A DNA stretch of 45,675 bases from positions 31,222 to 76,896 of the forward strand of contig UCJD01000031.1 of assembly GCA_900472605.1 (NCBI GenBank), given 5' to 3'. The position numbers and the translations under genes are program-made. The notes beneath the pieces were generated by a model. It did no database searches and was not told the origin of the DNA. It saw only the letters and a program-made list of their open reading frames with translations. Below are positions 26,539-37,708 of the stretch, in pieces; the first letter of the stretch is position 1; the number at the start of each line of letters is the position of its first letter. The DNA is from Hyphomicrobiales bacterium (GTDB taxonomy: Bacteria > Pseudomonadota > Alphaproteobacteria > Rhizobiales > Rhizobiaceae).

Positions 26539-26875
26539 GAAAACCTCTGCAGTTCGAATCAGTGCCGCTAAGTTGGGGCGGGCCGTCCAAAATGAAAAGC
26601 CCCACCCGCTGAAAAGCCGGGGACTACGGCGGAAATGGGACGTTTCTTGATTATTCTTGGGAAGGGTGGCTGGCCCACGCCAACATTTTCCGTATCATAA
26701 GGAAAATCATGGCATGTTTCGATGCGCCCGGAGGAGGGATCATCGGGGCGAAAATGCCGCACGGCCAAACGCTTTGGATTGTTGCGGCAAGTGTTAAACT
26801 GTGGTTTGAAGCGCATGAGGATGGCAAGGATTCTGCGTGTGGTGCACGCGGGTCAGCGCTCGAGGGAGATGAAAC
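26539..26875. other. Divergent spacer between ialB and ctaC
   Basis: These 337 bases hold no gene I can support. They should contain the promoters of ialB and of the oxidase operon. The only structure seen is the inverted repeat at 26685-26707. A GGGAG ribosome binding site lies just before the GTG start of ctaC. Confidence 0.7.
26685..26707. promoter_or_regulatory. Inverted repeat upstream of ctaC, possible operator
   Basis: ATTTTCC (26685-26691) and GGAAAAT (26701-26707) are perfect 7-base arms 9 bases apart, close to two helical turns from centre to flanks. The repeat lies about 170-190 bases before ctaC in the spacer shared with ialB. Spacing and symmetry suit a dimeric regulator, but none can be named. 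Confidence 0.35.
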
Positions 26876-29487
<2,612 letters not shown>

Positions 29488-29503
29488 ATGGATGCGAGAC
29501 ATC

Positions 29504-29534
29504 GTGACCGCCGCCGGAGGAGCGCGGCGGTCAC
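29504..29534 (+). other. Intercistronic hairpin between ctaD and ctaB
   Basis: GTGACCGCCGC (29504-29514) and GCGGCGGTCAC (29524-29534) form a perfect 11-base-pair stem with a 9-base loop, 16 bases after the ctaD stop. There is no strong T-run (GTTCAGTTTTCAGG follows). It may attenuate readthrough, or protect the ctaC-ctaD message 3' end. Confidence 0.65.
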
Positions 29535-29558
29535 CGTTCAGTTTTCAGGACAATACCA

Positions 29559-30515
29559 ATGACAGTCATCGACGATCGCAGCAGCCTAGGAGACGACAGC
29601 GAGTTTCGCATGTCGGAAGCCAGCGCCCGCGATTACTTCGAGCTTCTCAAGCCGCGCGTCATGTCGCTTGTGGTCTTCACCGCATTTGCCGGCCTGATCG
29701 TGGCGCCCGGCCACATCAACCCCGTCATCGGCATCATCGCAGTGCTGTGCATCGCGGTCGGCGCGGGCGCGTCCGGCGCCCTCAACATGTGGTATGACGC
29801 CGATATCGACGCGGTGATGACCCGCACCGCCAAGCGCCCGATCCCGGCCGGCCGCATCGCCCCCAACGAGGCGCTGGCCTTCGGCCTCGTGCTCTCCTGC
29901 TTTTCCGTGTCGATCCTCGGGCTCGCCGTCAATTGGCTCGCAGCCTCGATCCTCGCCTTCACCATCTTCTTCTACGTCGTCGTCTACACGATGTGGCTGA
30001 AGCGCTCGACGCCGCAGAACATCGTCATCGGCGGTGCCGCCGGCGCCTTCCCGCCGATGATCGGCTGGGCCTGCGTGACGGATAGCGTCACTATTGAAAG
30101 CACGGTTCTCTTCCTCATCATCTTCCTCTGGACCCCGGCCCACTTCTGGGCGCTGGCGCTGTTCAAGATGCGCGACTACCAGTCCGTCGGCGTGCCGATG
30201 CTGCCGAATGTCTCGGGCGAGCGCACCACCAAGAACCAGATCGTCGTCTACGCCGTGCTGACTGCAATCAGCGCCGTCGCGCCGACCTTCCTCGGCTTTG
30301 CCAGCACCGGCTACGGCATCGCCGCCGCGCTGCTGAGCGCCATCTTCGTCTACTGGTCCGTCATCTGCTGGCGCATGCCTGATGGCGACGAAAAGATGGT
30401 GCCGGCCAAGAAGCTCTTCGCCTATTCGATCTTCTACCTCTTCGCCATCTTCTCGGCGCTGATGTTCGATCGCCTTGCCGCGTTCCTGATGACGCATTGG
30501 GGAGCAGGCCTTTGA
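29559..30515 (+). CDS. ctaB: Protoheme IX farnesyltransferase (heme O synthase)
   Basis: CtaB attaches a farnesyl group to heme b to make heme O, which is then oxidised to the heme A of this oxidase. The 318-residue UbiA-family membrane protein has the first Asp-rich motif in [19 protein letters not shown] and the second region in [15 protein letters not shown], with about nine membrane segments. It overlaps the next small gene by 4 bases, so the two are coupled. Confidence 0.96.
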   Translation: MTVIDDRSSLGDDSEFRMSEASARDYFELLKPRVMSLVVFTAFAGLIVAPGHINPVIGIIAVLCIAVGAGASGALNMWYDADIDAVMTRTAKRPIPAGRIAPNEALAFGLVLSCFSVSILGLAVNWLAASILAFTIFFYVVVYTMWLKRSTPQNIVIGGAAGAFPPMIGWACVTDSVTIESTVLFLIIFLWTPAHFWALALFKMRDYQSVGVPMLPNVSGERTTKNQIVVYAVLTAISAVAPTFLGFASTGYGIAAALLSAIFVYWSVICWRMPDGDEKMVPAKKLFAYSIFYLFAIFSALMFDRLAAFLMTHWGAGL

Positions 30516-30640
30516 TCGAAACCATCAAGCTCACCGACGCCCAGCGCAAGTCCCGCCGCAACCGCAATGTCGCGCTCGGCCTCGTGCTCGCCGCTCTGGT
30601 CGTGATTTTCTACGCCATAACCATCGTGAAGTTCACCTGA
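30512..30640 (+). CDS. CoxF-like small membrane protein
   Basis: A 42-residue reading frame starts at TTG 30512, overlapping the ctaB stop (TTGA), with GGAG seven bases before the start. The product begins [19 protein letters not shown] and continues into a single hydrophobic helix ([19 protein letters not shown]) ending KFT. A small single-span protein between ctaB and ctaG is common in alphaproteobacterial oxidase clusters (often called CoxF) and is thought to help assembly. The basic N-terminus should face the cytoplasm. Confidence 0.85.
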   Translation: MIETIKLTDAQRKSRRNRNVALGLVLAALVVIFYAITIVKFT

Positions 30641-30653
30641 GGACGGATGTGAG

Positions 30654-31259
30654 ATGAGCGAAACGCAAAGCACACCGAAAAAGCCGCGCAACAATGGCGC
30701 CGTTGTTTTCATGTGTCTTGCCTTCGTCTTCGGCATGGGCGCCGCAAGCTACGCCGCCGTGCCGCTCTACAGGATGTTCTGTCAGCTGACCGGCTATAAC
30801 GGCACGACGCAGCGCGTCGAGCAGGCCTCCTCGGTGATCCTCGACCGCAAGATGCGCGTCACCTTCGACGCCAACGTCGCGCCCGGCCTCTCATGGGAGT
30901 TCAAGCCGGTGGAGCGCGAGGTCAATCCGCGCATCGGCGAGACGATCCAGGTGAATTTCACCGCCGTGAACAAATCCGACAAGCCGGAGCGCGGCCAGGC
31001 CGTGTTCAACGTCACGCCGGGCGAGGCGGGTGTGTACTTCAATAAGGTGCAGTGCTTCTGCTTCAACGAGACCGTGCTGCAGCCGGGCGAGAAGCTGGAC
31101 ATGCCTGTCGTCTTCTATATCGATGCCGACATCGTGAAGGCCGTGGAATCCAAGGATATCCACACGGTCACCTTGTCCTACACGTTCTATCCGAAGGAAG
31201 GACCGAAGCCGGTGGCTTCGCGCGAGGATGGAACGGAGAAGCTTGAAAAGAAACTTTGA
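30654..31259 (+). CDS. ctaG: Cytochrome c oxidase assembly protein CtaG (Cox11)
   Basis: CtaG/Cox11 delivers copper to the CuB site of subunit I. The 201-residue protein has one N-terminal membrane anchor (about 15-38, containing [20 protein letters not shown]), then the soluble periplasmic domain with the copper-binding pair in VQCFCFNE, followed by [16 protein letters not shown]. Length is normal. It starts 13 bases after the coxF-like gene. Confidence 0.96.
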   Translation: MSETQSTPKKPRNNGAVVFMCLAFVFGMGAASYAAVPLYRMFCQLTGYNGTTQRVEQASSVILDRKMRVTFDANVAPGLSWEFKPVEREVNPRIGETIQVNFTAVNKSDKPERGQAVFNVTPGEAGVYFNKVQCFCFNETVLQPGEKLDMPVVFYIDADIVKAVESKDIHTVTLSYTFYPKEGPKPVASREDGTEKLEKKL

Positions 31260-31272
31260 TACTGGGTTCGTT

Positions 31273-31287
31273 TCCGGCTAAGCCGGA
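31273..31287. repeat. Small palindrome between ctaG and ctaE
   Basis: TCCGGCT and AGCCGGA flank a single A, giving a 15-base palindrome 13 bases past the ctaG stop. It could make a short hairpin ahead of the ctaE ribosome binding site (GGGGGAG near 31303). Its role is unknown. Confidence 0.4.
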
Positions 31288-31316
31288 GCGGAGAGGATAG
31301 GTCCGGGGGAGTCCAT

Positions 31317-32195
31317 ATGGCCGAAGCGCATCAGAAACATCACGATTATCACATCATAGATCCGAGCCCGTGGCCGATTCTGGCCTCGATCGGCGCCTTC
31401 GTCATGGCCTTCGGCGGCGTCGGCTTCATGCGCTATGTCAATGGCGGTTCGCTGCATCTCTTCGGCATCGAATGGGCGCATCCCTGGCTGTTCTTCATCG
31501 GCCTTGCCGTCGTGCTCTACGTGATGTTCGGCTGGTGGGCCGACACCGTCAAGGAAGCCCATGACGGCGCCCACACGCGCGTCGTGTCGCTGCACCTGCG
31601 CTACGGCATGATCATGTTCATCGCCTCGGAGGTGATGTTCTTCGTCGCCTGGTTCTGGGCCTATTTCGACGCCAGCCTCTATCCGCATGAAGCCATCCAG
31701 GCCTCGCGCCTCGCCTTCACCGGCGGCCAGTGGCCGCCGAAGGGCATCGAGGTCCTCGATCCCTGGCACCTGCCGATCTACAACACCGTGATCCTGCTGC
31801 TCTCGGGCACCACGGTCACCTGGGCGCACCACGCGCTGCTGCACAACGACCGCAAGGGCCTCATCCAGGGTCTGACGTTGACGGTGCTGCTCGGCGTGCT
31901 GTTCTCCAGCGTCCAGGCCTACGAATACGCTCACGCGCCGTTTGCCTTCAAGAACTCGATCTACGGTGCCACCTTCTTCATGGCGACCGGCTTCCACGGC
32001 TTCCACGTGCTCGTCGGCACGATCTTCCTGATCGTCTGCCTGATCCGCGCCATGCGCGGCGACTTCACGCCCAAGCAACACTTCGGCTTCGAAGCCGCCG
32101 CCTGGTACTGGCACTTCGTCGACGTGGTCTGGCTCTTCCTGTTCTTCTCGATCTACGTCTGGGGCGGCTGGGGCGCGCCGCTCGCGGCGGGGTAG
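31317..32195 (+). CDS. ctaE: Cytochrome c oxidase subunit III
   Basis: Subunit III stabilises the oxidase and supports proton uptake. The 292-residue protein has seven membrane helices and the family signatures [33 protein letters not shown] (with the buried Glu), and [15 protein letters not shown] and [14 protein letters not shown]. It is the last oxidase subunit gene before the apparent insertion. The usual neighbours DUF983 and SURF1 lie about 5.6 kb further on. Confidence 0.96.
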   Translation: MAEAHQKHHDYHIIDPSPWPILASIGAFVMAFGGVGFMRYVNGGSLHLFGIEWAHPWLFFIGLAVVLYVMFGWWADTVKEAHDGAHTRVVSLHLRYGMIMFIASEVMFFVAWFWAYFDASLYPHEAIQASRLAFTGGQWPPKGIEVLDPWHLPIYNTVILLLSGTTVTWAHHALLHNDRKGLIQGLTLTVLLGVLFSSVQAYEYAHAPFAFKNSIYGATFFMATGFHGFHVLVGTIFLIVCLIRAMRGDFTPKQHFGFEAAAWYWHFVDVVWLFLFFSIYVWGGWGAPLAAG

Positions 32196-32221
32196 TGCGG
32201 AAATCTGGTTTCAGAACAAAA

Positions 32222-32243
32222 AAGGGGCGCTGCGGCGCCCCTT
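32222..32243 (-). terminator. Intrinsic terminator of the kinase/regulator genes, possibly bidirectional
   Basis: AAGGGGCGC (32222-32230) and GCGCCCCTT (32235-32243) form a perfect 9-base-pair stem with loop TGCG. On the minus strand it is followed directly by six T, the classic intrinsic form, 22 bases after the response-regulator stop. On the plus strand it follows ctaE but has no T-run. Confidence 0.85.
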
Positions 32244-32265
32244 GGCATATCTGCAGAAACCTGCC

Positions 32266-32631
32266 CTATGCCGCCATCTCTCTTATCGTCGTCATCACGT
32301 CCCGTTCCCGATAGGGTTTCGAAAAGAACACGCTGTCGGCCGGTAGGTGGTTGGCCGGTGGCGTCATGTGTCCCGACGTGATGATGATGTGGATCGGCGG
32401 CCAGCGGTCGCGGATCAGGGCCGCCAGCTTCATGCCGTTCATGCCGCGCGGCATGTCGATATCGGTGAACACGATCCGGATGTCCGGTCGGCTTTCGAGG
32501 ATTTCGACCGCCTGCGTGGCATCCGATGCTTCCACGACGATGAAGCCCCCGGCCTCGATCATGTCGACCGCTGCCATTCTGAGCAATGGTTCATCCTCGA
32601 CGACGAGGACGACCTGTTTGGCGGATGTCAT
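32266..32631 (-). CDS. Single-domain response regulator
   Basis: The 121-residue protein is a lone receiver domain: VVEDEPLLRM (acidic pocket), the phosphorylation Asp in VFTDIDMPRG (about 58), Thr/Ser in IITSGH, and Lys in FFSKPYRERD. It has no output domain, so it probably acts by protein contact or phosphate relay. It starts 18 bases after the HWE kinase gene, its likely partner. Confidence 0.92.
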   Translation of the reverse strand: MTSAKQVVLVVEDEPLLRMAAVDMIEAGGFIVVEASDATQAVEILESRPDIRIVFTDIDMPRGMNGMKLAALIRDRWPPIHIIITSGHMTPPANHLPADSVFFSKPYRERDVMTTIREMAA

Positions 32632-32649
32632 GTTTCATTCTCCGTCGCT

Positions 32650-34179
32650 CTAGGAATTTCGCACCTGAGCGAGCGGTGCATTGAACTTGCCTTGAAAGCC
32701 TGTAGGGAGGTAACGAAGCTCGACGCCACCCGTTCCGACAAGACCCATCTTTATCAGCTTCGAGCCAAAGCCCTTCGTTTGCGGTTCCCGCGCGGCGGGT
32801 CCGTCGTATTCCTGCCATTGAAGCTGCAGCTCGGCGTCATCGCCGGAACCGGCGATCTCCCAGGTGACGGCGATGAGGCCGGCCTCCACGGACAAGGCGC
32901 CGTATTTCAGCGCGTTTGTGGCAAGCTCATGCAGCAGCAGTGAAACGGAAAGCGTCGCGCGCGCGCCAAGGCGGACAGGCGGCCCCGCGATATCGAATCG
33001 TTGAGGATCCACCAGCGTCGAAAGCACGCTGGTGATCACATCGCCAAAGTCTGCCGCCGTCCAGCTCCCGCGCAGCAGCACGTCATGCGCTGTCGACAGC
33101 GCATGCAGGCGCTGGTTGAACGCCTCGACAGGCTTGCGGTCTTCGATGGCGCGCAGCGTCTGGGTGGCGATCGCCTGCACCATGGCGAAGGTGTTCTTCA
33201 TCCGATGGCTCAGTTCCTGGTTGAGAACCTCCTGCGCATCCTCGGCCAGTTTCTGCATGGCTTCCGTCGCCTTGCGATCGGTCTTGTCGTTGAAGAGGAT
33301 CGCCACGCGGTTGAAAGCCGGGTCGCCTATGCGGAAGGCGTGAACGTCGTACCACCGTTCGCCCAGCTCATTGGCATAATGCTCGAACCGGACCGGCTCG
33401 CCCGTCGCGACAACCTTGCCGTAGATCTCGAACCAGTGTTCCTCGTGGTCGGGCGCGATTTCGCGCATCCATTTCCCTTGCGCATCGACAAGGCCCGTCT
33501 GCCCGGCGAACGCCGGATTGATCTCGACGAAGCGATAGTCGATGGCCCGCTCGCCATCGAATTTCATCTCGATAATGCAGAAGCCATCCTCGATCGCCTC
33601 GAAAAGAATCCGGTATTGCTGCTCGCTTTCGCTTTCGCGCATCTGGTGAGCAAGCTGGGCGGCAATCGCCGCGTCCCGTTCCGCAAGCACCCGGCGCAGT
33701 TCCAGCTGGCTCATCACCTGCCGCGACAGGTTTCTCAAGCCACTCGCCTGCACCTCCGTCAGCCCTTGCGGACGTGGCACGCCATCGATGACACACAAGC
33801 TACCGATCACCTCACCGGTGGGCGTGCGCAACGGCGCGCCGGCATAAAACCGGATATGCGGCTCGCCCGTGACAAGCGGATTGTCCCTGGTCCGCTCATC
33901 CACCGTCAGGTCGGGAATGACCAGCAGGTCAGGCTCGCCAAGCGCATGGGCGCAGACCGAGCTGTCGAGATCGGTTTCGCAAGGCTCGAAACCGATCCTC
34001 GCCTTGAACCACTGGCGGTCGTTCGCCACAAGGCTGACGAGCGCCACCGGCGTTTCGCAAATCTGCGTCGCCAGCAACACGATGTCATCGAAGCCTTGCT
34101 CCGGTGGCGTGTCGAGGACGTTGTAGATGTCGAGGGCCGAAAGTCTTTGCTTGTCGAAGATTATGGCGGGAGGCTGCAC
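32650..34179 (-). CDS. HWE-family sensor histidine kinase with GAF and PAS domains
   Basis: The protein (about 509 residues) starts with a GAF domain (about 15-160, LVSLVANDRQWFKARIG through GSLCVIDGVPR), then a PAS domain (about 190-310), then an HWE kinase. The phospho-acceptor is His in ELSHRMKNTFAMVQAIA, the N box is LHELATNALKYGALS, and the family W-x-E is seen in LQWQEYDG. HWE kinases are frequent in Rhizobiales, and some act in general stress or light response; no light-binding Cys is evident. GTG 34179, preceded by AAAGAG, is the likely start; a TTG at 34248 lacks a ribosome binding site. Confidence 0.92.
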   Translation of the reverse strand: MQPPAIIFDKQRLSALDIYNVLDTPPEQGFDDIVLLATQICETPVALVSLVANDRQWFKARIGFEPCETDLDSSVCAHALGEPDLLVIPDLTVDERTRDNPLVTGEPHIRFYAGAPLRTPTGEVIGSLCVIDGVPRPQGLTEVQASGLRNLSRQVMSQLELRRVLAERDAAIAAQLAHQMRESESEQQYRILFEAIEDGFCIIEMKFDGERAIDYRFVEINPAFAGQTGLVDAQGKWMREIAPDHEEHWFEIYGKVVATGEPVRFEHYANELGERWYDVHAFRIGDPAFNRVAILFNDKTDRKATEAMQKLAEDAQEVLNQELSHRMKNTFAMVQAIATQTLRAIEDRKPVEAFNQRLHALSTAHDVLLRGSWTAADFGDVITSVLSTLVDPQRFDIAGPPVRLGARATLSVSLLLHELATNALKYGALSVEAGLIAVTWEIAGSGDDAELQLQWQEYDGPAAREPQTKGFGSKLIKMGLVGTGGVELRYLPTGFQGKFNAPLAQVRNS

Positions 34180-34330
34180 GTAACGCTCTTTGCTGGTCGA
34201 ACAATGGAGGCGGCAGTATTTGCACCTGCCGTATCTATTGGAAACCAATTAGGGCGAGCAGCCAGTTAATCCATATGTCTGCAGCGACTGTCGTTGCACG
34301 CCCGCTGGCTGGCGGCCAATCAGCGGACGA

Positions 34331-34552
34331 TCACGCCAACGCCTTGAGAATCAGAATCCGGTTCGCAGTCGCGAACGCAATAACCCCGTCCTGCTCAAGC
34401 GCCCGCAACGCAGACTTGACCTCCCCTGGCGTGAATCCATCGACGCCCAGCCGGTCGATGACATCCAGCAAGTTGATCGTCACGTCAGGCTTGGCCTTGA
34501 GCGCGCGCAGCCTTCCGATCAAGGCGTTTTCGGTATCGTCAAATCGACTCAT
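34331..34552 (-). CDS. Small hypothetical protein, possible winged-helix fold
   Basis: The 73-residue product has no family I recognise. The pattern INLLDVIDRLG, then TPGEVKSALRALEQDGVIAFATANRILIL, resembles a helix-turn-helix with a beta wing, so DNA binding is possible. The ATG lies 9 bases after the AraC gene ends on the same strand, with GGTG just upstream, so it is probably co-transcribed with the regulator. Being short, it is less certain than its neighbours. Confidence 0.6.
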   Translation of the reverse strand: MSRFDDTENALIGRLRALKAKPDVTINLLDVIDRLGVDGFTPGEVKSALRALEQDGVIAFATANRILILKALA

Positions 34553-34561
34553 GGGAGCACC

Positions 34562-35503
34562 TTAGCCGGCAATCGGCGCAGCAACACCATTCCGCTTCTC
34601 CCGGAAGTGGCTCGGCGAAGCGCCGATCACCCGTTTGAAGGCGCGGCTGAAGGAGGCCTCCGAATCGTAGCCGAGCCGTTCGGCGACCGTTGCCACCCGT
34701 TGCCCCTCGCGCAGCCACTCATGAGCCTGGTGCATGCGCATCCGCGCCACATACCGCGCCGGCGTTTCGCCGACGACGCTGACGAAGCGCTGGGCGAAGC
34801 CGGAGCGCGACGCGCCCATGTGGCGCGCCAGTTCGTTCACGCTCCAGTCGTGCGCGGGATCGAGGTGGATCGCGGCGAGCACCCGCCCGACTTCCGGATT
34901 GCGCACGGCGGCGAGCCATCCGCTCGCGTCGCCGCAGCCATGCTCCACCCATGTGCGGATGATCGTGGCCGTCAGAACGTCGGCGAGGCGCGACAGGATG
35001 CCTCCGGCCCCCACGCGGTTCATCTCGACCTCCCGCATCATGGCGTCGAGAAGCGGCGGTATCGTCGGCTCGCTCTTTGCAAGATCGCTCGTGCGCATCA
35101 CATCGGGCATCAGGTTGAGGAGCGGATGCCGCTTGTCGACATTGAAGCGCATGACGGCGAAAAAGATGAGGTTGTTGCTGTCGGTGCATGGACATTGCAG
35201 GTCCACGATGCCATCGCAGAGCGGCTTGCGGGGCAGGCAGTCGACAGGGGTCGGTGAAATACCCGGTTCGCTCGCCAGCACATGCGCGTCGCCGCGCGGC
35301 AGCAGCACGGCGTCGCCGGGGCGCATCTCCGTCCACGCGCCATCAGGTGCCTGCAGATAGGCGCTGCCCGCCGCCAGGAAGTGGAATCGCGCTTCGGCCT
35401 GCGCGGGATAGGCCGTGGCCCACGGCGCGGAAGGCTGGCAGCGACCGTATTCGACGCCATCAAGCCGAAGCCCGCGCAGCATCTCGGTCAATGGATCGGT
35501 CAT
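34562..35503 (-). CDS. AraC family transcriptional regulator with cupin_6 sensor domain
   Basis: The 313-residue protein (from MTDPLTEMLRGLRLDG) has an N-terminal cupin domain (1-190) and two C-terminal helix-turn-helix motifs (about 215-305) including MGASRSGFAQRFVSVVGETP and AERLGYDSEASFSRAFKRVIGASPSHFRE, the AraC signature. It is divergent from an MFS exporter, which it probably controls. An upstream start adding 38 residues overlaps the exporter gene and is rejected. Confidence 0.92.
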   Translation of the reverse strand: MTDPLTEMLRGLRLDGVEYGRCQPSAPWATAYPAQAEARFHFLAAGSAYLQAPDGAWTEMRPGDAVLLPRGDAHVLASEPGISPTPVDCLPRKPLCDGIVDLQCPCTDSNNLIFFAVMRFNVDKRHPLLNLMPDVMRTSDLAKSEPTIPPLLDAMMREVEMNRVGAGGILSRLADVLTATIIRTWVEHGCGDASGWLAAVRNPEVGRVLAAIHLDPAHDWSVNELARHMGASRSGFAQRFVSVVGETPARYVARMRMHQAHEWLREGQRVATVAERLGYDSEASFSRAFKRVIGASPSHFREKRNGVAAPIAG

Positions 35504-35532
35504 CTGGCCTCCGGCAGGTTTGGACGAATTGT

Positions 35533-35557
35533 TATGCTTTATAGCTTTTACAGCATA
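35533..35557. promoter_or_regulatory. Inverted repeat between the AraC regulator and the MFS exporter
   Basis: TATGCT (35533-35538) and AGCATA (35552-35557) flank an AT-rich 13-base spacer in the 106-base divergent region. It is a fitting operator for the adjacent regulator and overlaps sequence that could serve as a promoter (TTATGCTTTATAGC). Binding is inferred from position only. Confidence 0.4.
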
Positions 35558-35609
35558 GAAGCGCCAGACACTAGAGCGTAGCGTCGCCGCAGAAATTACG
35601 GAGATGCAT

Positions 35610-36812
35610 ATGAACATTCACTCGGAGATCAGCCGTCCAGCCGCAAAGGGCGAGACACCTGCGGCATGGGCAGGCGTCGTTTCGCTGTCGCTTGGCGTAT
35701 TTGGGCTCGTGACGGCGGAATTTCTACCCGCGAGCCTTCTGACGCCGATGTCGCATGACCTCGGCGTCAGCCTCGGCGCGGCAGGTCAATCGGTGACGGC
35801 CACCGCCGTGGTGGGTGCGCTGGCGGGGCCGGGCATCGTGCTGGGCACGGCCCGCTTCGATCGCCGCTACACGCTGCTAGCGCTCACAAGCCTGCTCATC
35901 ATCTCGAGCCTGATCGCCGCCACTGCAAACGGGCTGATGACCCTGCTCCTGTCGCGCGCGCTGCTCGGCGTCGGGCTTGGTGGTTTCTGGGCGATGTCGC
36001 TGGCGCTTGCCATGCGCCTCGTGCCGGAGCGGTTGATGCCGCGCGCCATGGCGATCGTCATGACCGGCGTGTCCGCGGCCACCGTCTGTGCGGCACCCGT
36101 CGGAGCCTGGGTCGGCGAGGCGTTCGGCTGGCGCGCGGCCTTCTGGATCGCCGCGGCACTCGGCGTTGTCGCATTCCTCGTCCAGGCGTTCACGCTTCCG
36201 GCCATGGCGCCCACAGGGTCGGCGGGCCTCGGCACGATGGCCTCGGTGTTGCGGCGACCGGCCATCCGGCTCGGCCTCGCCACTGTGCTCTTCGTCGTCG
36301 CCGGTCATTTCGCGGGCTTCACCTTCATCCGCCCGTTTCTTGAAACGGTGCCGCATTTCGGTGTCGAGGCGATTTCCGGCATCCTTCTCGCCTTCGGCAT
36401 TGGCGGCTTCCTCGGCAATATCGCCGGCGGCCTGATCGCCGAGCGCAACACGACCCTTGCCATAACGCTTGCCGCCACGGGCATTGCCGTCACCGCCTTC
36501 CTGCTCGCTTTTGCGGGTGAGGCGCCGGCGCTGGCTGCCGTCGCCACAGCCCTGTGGGGCTTTGCCTTCGGCGCATTGCCCGTCAGCGTGCAGAGCTTCG
36601 TCACACAGGCTGCCGCCGACGAGGCCGAAAGCGCCGGCGCGCTCATGCTGACGACGTTTCAGGTCGCGATCTCGAGCGGCGCCGTGCTGGGCGGGCTGAT
36701 CGTGGATGTCCAGGGTGCGGCCGGCGTCTTTGCCTTCGCCGGCATCGCGGCCCTCCTCGGCGCCACGCTGATCGGCGTCGCCAGCCGCCGCCGGGTGGTG
36801 GTGGCGGGGTGA
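35610..36812 (+). CDS. MFS transporter, NepI-like exporter
   Basis: The 400-residue protein has about 12 membrane helices and belongs to the drug:H+ antiporter-1 family. Features are FGLVTAEFLPASLLTPM in helix 1, FDRRYTLL between helices 2 and 3, and SRALLGVGLGGFWAMSLALAMRLVP, which resembles the purine ribonucleoside exporter NepI. ATG 35610 is chosen since GGAG lies six bases upstream; ATG 35604 is too close to it. It is probably controlled by the divergent AraC regulator. The substrate is not proven. Confidence 0.88.
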   Translation: MNIHSEISRPAAKGETPAAWAGVVSLSLGVFGLVTAEFLPASLLTPMSHDLGVSLGAAGQSVTATAVVGALAGPGIVLGTARFDRRYTLLALTSLLIISSLIAATANGLMTLLLSRALLGVGLGGFWAMSLALAMRLVPERLMPRAMAIVMTGVSAATVCAAPVGAWVGEAFGWRAAFWIAAALGVVAFLVQAFTLPAMAPTGSAGLGTMASVLRRPAIRLGLATVLFVVAGHFAGFTFIRPFLETVPHFGVEAISGILLAFGIGGFLGNIAGGLIAERNTTLAITLAATGIAVTAFLLAFAGEAPALAAVATALWGFAFGALPVSVQSFVTQAAADEAESAGALMLTTFQVAISSGAVLGGLIVDVQGAAGVFAFAGIAALLGATLIGVASRRRVVVAG

Positions 36813-36859
36813 TAACGGCGATTGATTGAGTAAGGCAGCGCGGTTCGCTGCGAATGCGA

Positions 36860-36897
36860 ATGCGGAGCCATCGAGAGGTGGCTCCGCATTTTTGTTT
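36860..36897 (+). terminator. Intrinsic terminator of the MFS exporter gene
   Basis: ATGCGGAGCCA (36860-36870) and TGGCTCCGCAT (36879-36889) form a perfect 11-base-pair stem with an 8-base loop, followed by TTTTTGTTT. It lies about 48 bases past the exporter stop. This is the clearest intrinsic terminator in the window. Confidence 0.9.
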
Positions 36898-36929
36898 CGG
36901 AAGTTTTTCGGCCCTAGCTTCGTCTCACC

Positions 36930-36996
36930 AGTGGCCCCCTCACCCTACCTTCTCCCCACTGGGGAGAAGGTGGCCCGAAGGGTCGGATGAGGGGGC
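36930..36996. repeat. Palindromic intergenic repeat
   Basis: The core is CCTTCTCCCC-ACT-GGGGAGAAGG (36948-36970), a perfect 10-base stem, enclosed by imperfect outer arms CCCCCTCACCC and GGATGAGGGGG. Related sequences occur at 41711-41760, 41847-41883 and 45575-45675. The form resembles the intergenic mosaic elements (RIME-like) of Rhizobiaceae. It lies between convergent genes. Confidence 0.8.
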
Positions 36997-37066
36997 TCTG
37001 GATGGTGAGGTTAACGGCATTTACAGATCACCTGCGTACCAAGTCCGGCTCTATCGTCCTCGCCGA

Positions 37067-37708
37067 CTACCGCGCTTCCGCAATCCGCTCGAATGCCGAC
37101 GGCCTCGCAATCCCCAGATCCAGCGTCTGCCGGATGATCTCGGCGCATTCCAGCGGTGTCAGCAGTGAGGTGTCCACTTCCAGATCGTAGATTCCCGGCT
37201 GGTGCACATGATCCTGCCAGCGCTGCACCGAATCGGGGATCGGGTCTTCGGCGTTCGCCTGGTCGTACAGCCCCTCGCGGCCCGGCATGCGGATGTCGCG
37301 GCGGCGCATGATCGTGTCGAGCGGACAATGCACGCCGACGAAGAGAACAGGAAAACCTTCCAGCCGGCGGGCGCAGTCTGTCAAAATACCCAGCTGCTGC
37401 GAGTAGAAATCGTGGTGCCCGAGATCGGCGACGACGTTGAGCCCGAGGCCGACATGGATGGCGATGGTCTCGTAGAGCGCAGCGTAGAAGAACGGCACCA
37501 TCTCCTCGAGATCGGGTCGCTCGCCGCCGGGGCGCAGGCCGATGCCGGGCAGATAGCGCTCCGGCGTCATGCCGTTATAGGCATCGACGCCGAGGTTCAT
37601 CCACGGGCCGTCGAACTCGTCCTGGATCGCCTTGGCGATCGATGATTTTCCACTTCGTGGTGCGCCGTTCAGAATGACGATCTGAGCGGCTGGGGTTTCC
37701 TCGGACAT
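37067..37708 (-). CDS. Chloramphenicol phosphotransferase-like P-loop kinase
   Basis: The 213-residue protein (from MSEETPAAQIVILNG) has a P-loop, NGAPRSGKSSI (14-24). Across its length it follows the Streptomyces chloramphenicol 3-O-phosphotransferase family: WMNLGVDAYNGM, a FPVLFVGVHCPLDTIMRRRD segment, then GIYDLEVDT. Members phosphorylate small hydroxylated molecules, but outside Streptomyces the substrate is rarely known, so resistance should not be assumed. An upstream start adding 35 residues is less likely. It is the last gene of the insertion and divergent from the DUF983 gene. Confidence 0.8.
   Translation of the reverse strand: MSEETPAAQIVILNGAPRSGKSSIAKAIQDEFDGPWMNLGVDAYNGMTPERYLPGIGLRPGGERPDLEEMVPFFYAALYETIAIHVGLGLNVVADLGHHDFYSQQLGILTDCARRLEGFPVLFVGVHCPLDTIMRRRDIRMPGREGLYDQANAEDPIPDSVQRWQDHVHQPGIYDLEVDTSLLTPLECAEIIRQTLDLGIARPSAFERIAEAR

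Noticed and set aside
37067..37708. Calling this a chloramphenicol resistance gene
   Set aside because: Family similarity is clear but members outside Streptomyces rarely have proven chloramphenicol activity; the substrate is left open.
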